The translations under genes were made by a program, and so were the position numbers. Below are positions 62,770 to 64,000 of a stretch of DNA of 64,000 bases, one piece after another. The notes beneath the pieces are model-generated. The model was not told the DNA's origin, did no database searches, and saw only the letters and a program-made list of their open reading frames with translations. How positions within the stretch are numbered: position 1 is the stretch's first letter; each line of letters begins with the position of its first letter. The DNA lies in assembly GCA_028292265.1 (NCBI GenBank), contig JAQGMR010000041.1, forward strand, positions 1 to 64,000, read 5' to 3'. This stretch comes from Herminiimonas sp. (GTDB taxonomy: Bacteria; Pseudomonadota; Gammaproteobacteria; Burkholderiales; Burkholderiaceae_D).

Positions 62770-64000
62770 GCCTTCTCCGCCTGCAAGCCCGACAGCGAAT
62801 CCAGCCGCTCCAGGGCCCATATCTGTTGCAGCAAGCGCGCTGCACTGTCCTTGCCAATGACAGGCGTGGCCAGTTCAAAAAACTTTTGCTCCAGATCCGC
62901 ATCCGTCAACGGCATGTCCGGATCGCCTTTACGGGTCGGCTGCAAGTGGCTTTCAGTCCGGCCGTTGGCTGTGCTGATTTGTATGCGGGCCGCGCGCTGG
63001 CCGGGGAATGCGGCGTCCAGTTCCGGGTCGACCGCCAGTTCAATTTTTTTCATCAGCGCGCGCACCGCGCCGTCGTTCATCCGTTCCGGCTCGAACGCGC
63101 CAAGCCGCACACTGCCATACAGCAGCGCATGGGCGACGGTGTACTTGATCGAGAAGCGTGCTTCGGCGGCCGTGGTCGGCGACTCATAGCCGGCAACATC
63201 CAGCGCAGCCTTGTAGGTGCCGATCCGTACCGATTCAATGTCGGCCGCCTTGACAGCGAGTTGCGCCTGCAGCGTTAGCGCGCCATCGATTGGCGCGAAG
63301 GTATGCCCGCAGCAAGCGTGGTTCTTGAACGTGATTTGAGTAATGTGAAACTCCCGACCGAGAGTGGCTACCGCGCGTTGCCAGTCCGGGCCATCGCTCA
63401 TGGCGCGCCCGAGGCCTGCATCGCCTTCCAGTATGTCGAGCGAGCCGGTTACGCCCTGCTCGGCGGCCAACGCGGCGAGCACGCCGGCTTCAGCTGCACG
63501 ACCGGCATGCAACGGCTTGGACATCGAGTCCATGCGGAATGCTTGCTGCAATCCTGCCGCGAAGGTGGCGCAGGTGGCGAGTGCATCCGCAAAGGCGCGC
63601 TGATCAAGTTGCAGCAGCTCTGCGGCTGCGGCGGCCGCGCCAAAGCAGCCGATGGTGCCGGTGCTATGCCAGTGACGATAGTGCGCGCGGCCCATGGCGG
63701 CGCCAATGCGGGTTGAAATTTCATAGCCCGCTATCACCGCGCGCAGTAGCGCCTCGCCCGACAATTGCCTGGCCTGCGCCAGGGCTAGCGCGGCGGCAAT
63801 GGTTGGCGCGCCGGGATGGTAGATCGCTTCACGGTAGATGTCGTCGACCTCGGCCGTATGCGATGCCGTGCCGTTGATCAGCGCGGCGGCACGCACGGTG
63901 GCTGCGCCTCCCAGTGCCAACCGCGCGCGGCCATGGCCAAGTTCATCGCGCAGGGCGCGTTCCAGCAAGGTGGCCGGCGGCAGGACCGCGCCGGGATAGA
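62766..64000 (-). CDS. MmgE/PrpD-family protein, 5' end outside window
   Basis: At least 411 residues of an MmgE/PrpD-type protein (2-methylcitrate dehydratase fold); the frame runs to the window edge, so the N-terminus is missing. Motifs are AALINGTASHTAEVDDIY, REAIYHPGAPTIAAALALA (split), GYEISTRIGAAMG, WHSTGTIGCFGAA, SMSKPLHAGRAAEAG and NHACCGHTFAPIDG. Family members include 2-methylcitrate dehydratase and cis-aconitate decarboxylase, and many are of unknown function. With a hydrolase, a dehydrogenase and an aldolase downstream, it probably dehydrates or isomerises a carboxylic acid in a degradation route. Confidence 0.93.
   Translation of the reverse strand, partial: YPGAVLPPATLLERALRDELGHGRARLALGGAATVRAAALINGTASHTAEVDDIYREAIYHPGAPTIAAALALAQARQLSGEALLRAVIAGYEISTRIGAAMGRAHYRHWHSTGTIGCFGAAAAAAELLQLDQRAFADALATCATFAAGLQQAFRMDSMSKPLHAGRAAEAGVLAALAAEQGVTGSLDILEGDAGLGRAMSDGPDWQRAVATLGREFHITQITFKNHACCGHTFAPIDGALTLQAQLAVKAADIESVRIGTYKAALDVAGYESPTTAAEARFSIKYTVAHALLYGSVRLGAFEPERMNDGAVRALMKKIELAVDPELDAAFPGQRAARIQISTANGRTESHLQPTRKGDPDMPLTDADLEQKFFELATPVIGKDSAARLLQQIWALERLDSLSGLQAEKA

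Noticed and set aside
1-64000. CRISPR arrays, tRNA/rRNA genes, complete insertion sequences
   Set aside because: Looked for regularly spaced repeats, tRNA-like T-loops and transposase motifs and saw none that hold up by eye. A tRNA and IS search program would be decisive.

Overview
The window looks like a chromosomal segment from a betaproteobacterium, most likely Burkholderiales and close to Oxalobacteraceae. This is inferred from the protein families: several tripartite-tricarboxylate (Bug-type) receptors, a fused LivM-LivG transporter, a CopG regulator beside a PHB-depolymerase-type esterase, an orphan PEP-CTERM protein and many hybrid sensor kinases. Most of the segment is GC-rich and tightly packed. 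The first ~8 kb and the ~23-27.7 kb stretch are looser, richer in AT, and carry pseudogenes, repeats and defence-like genes, which suggests accessory DNA.

Layout. 0-8 kb: small orphan genes, a broken pilin-like gene, a PEP-CTERM protein, a two-gene putAbiC + DUF262 cassette (candidate phage defence) and a dead Bug receptor gene. 8.2-14.5 kb: a minus-strand operon-like set of a cysteine-dioxygenase-type enzyme, KaiC, KaiB and a four-PAS/GAF/degenerate-GGDEF/EAL protein, which looks like a clock- or timer-like module wired to c-di-GMP turnover. 14.9-23.0 kb: a six-gene minus-strand operon with a divergent LysR regulator. Its products are a hydantoinase-like amidohydrolase, a carbamoylase, a urocanase-like hydratase, a DUF917 thiohydantoin-desulfurase-type protein, a GST and a Bug receptor. 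The order of functions fits catabolism of ergothioneine or S-methyl-ergothioneine to glutamate. 23.0-27.7 kb: a decayed CoA-ligase gene, a small Xre regulator beside a perfect palindrome, an unknown 133-aa protein and a Lon-like AAA+ ATPase.

27.8-34.4 kb: two PAS hybrid histidine kinases, a CorC/HlyC-type CBS membrane protein and a HugZ-like protein. 34.6-37.6 kb: copper handling (HMA chaperone and a CopA ATPase with an unusual insertion). 37.9-39.8 kb: a membrane-anchored Mrr-like protein and an amino-acid-binding protein. 40.0-47.5 kb: a CopG regulator plus PHB-depolymerase-type esterase, a CBS-pair protein, a polymer-forming membrane protein, a universal stress protein with a perfect FNR/ANR box upstream, a potassium channel and DctA. 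47.5-48.9 kb: a leucine-rich-repeat protein with a low-complexity N-terminus, a possible effector.

49.2 kb to the end: a complete branched-chain-amino-acid-type ABC transporter (LivF, LivMG, LivH, LivK), then a second LysR gene, an ADP-forming acyl-CoA ligase, an acyl-CoA dehydrogenase, two D-2-hydroxyacid dehydrogenases, a class II aldolase, an alpha/beta hydrolase and an MmgE/PrpD protein that runs off the window. This reads as uptake plus degradation of an organic acid that I cannot identify. No tRNA, rRNA, CRISPR array or intact transposase gene was seen.
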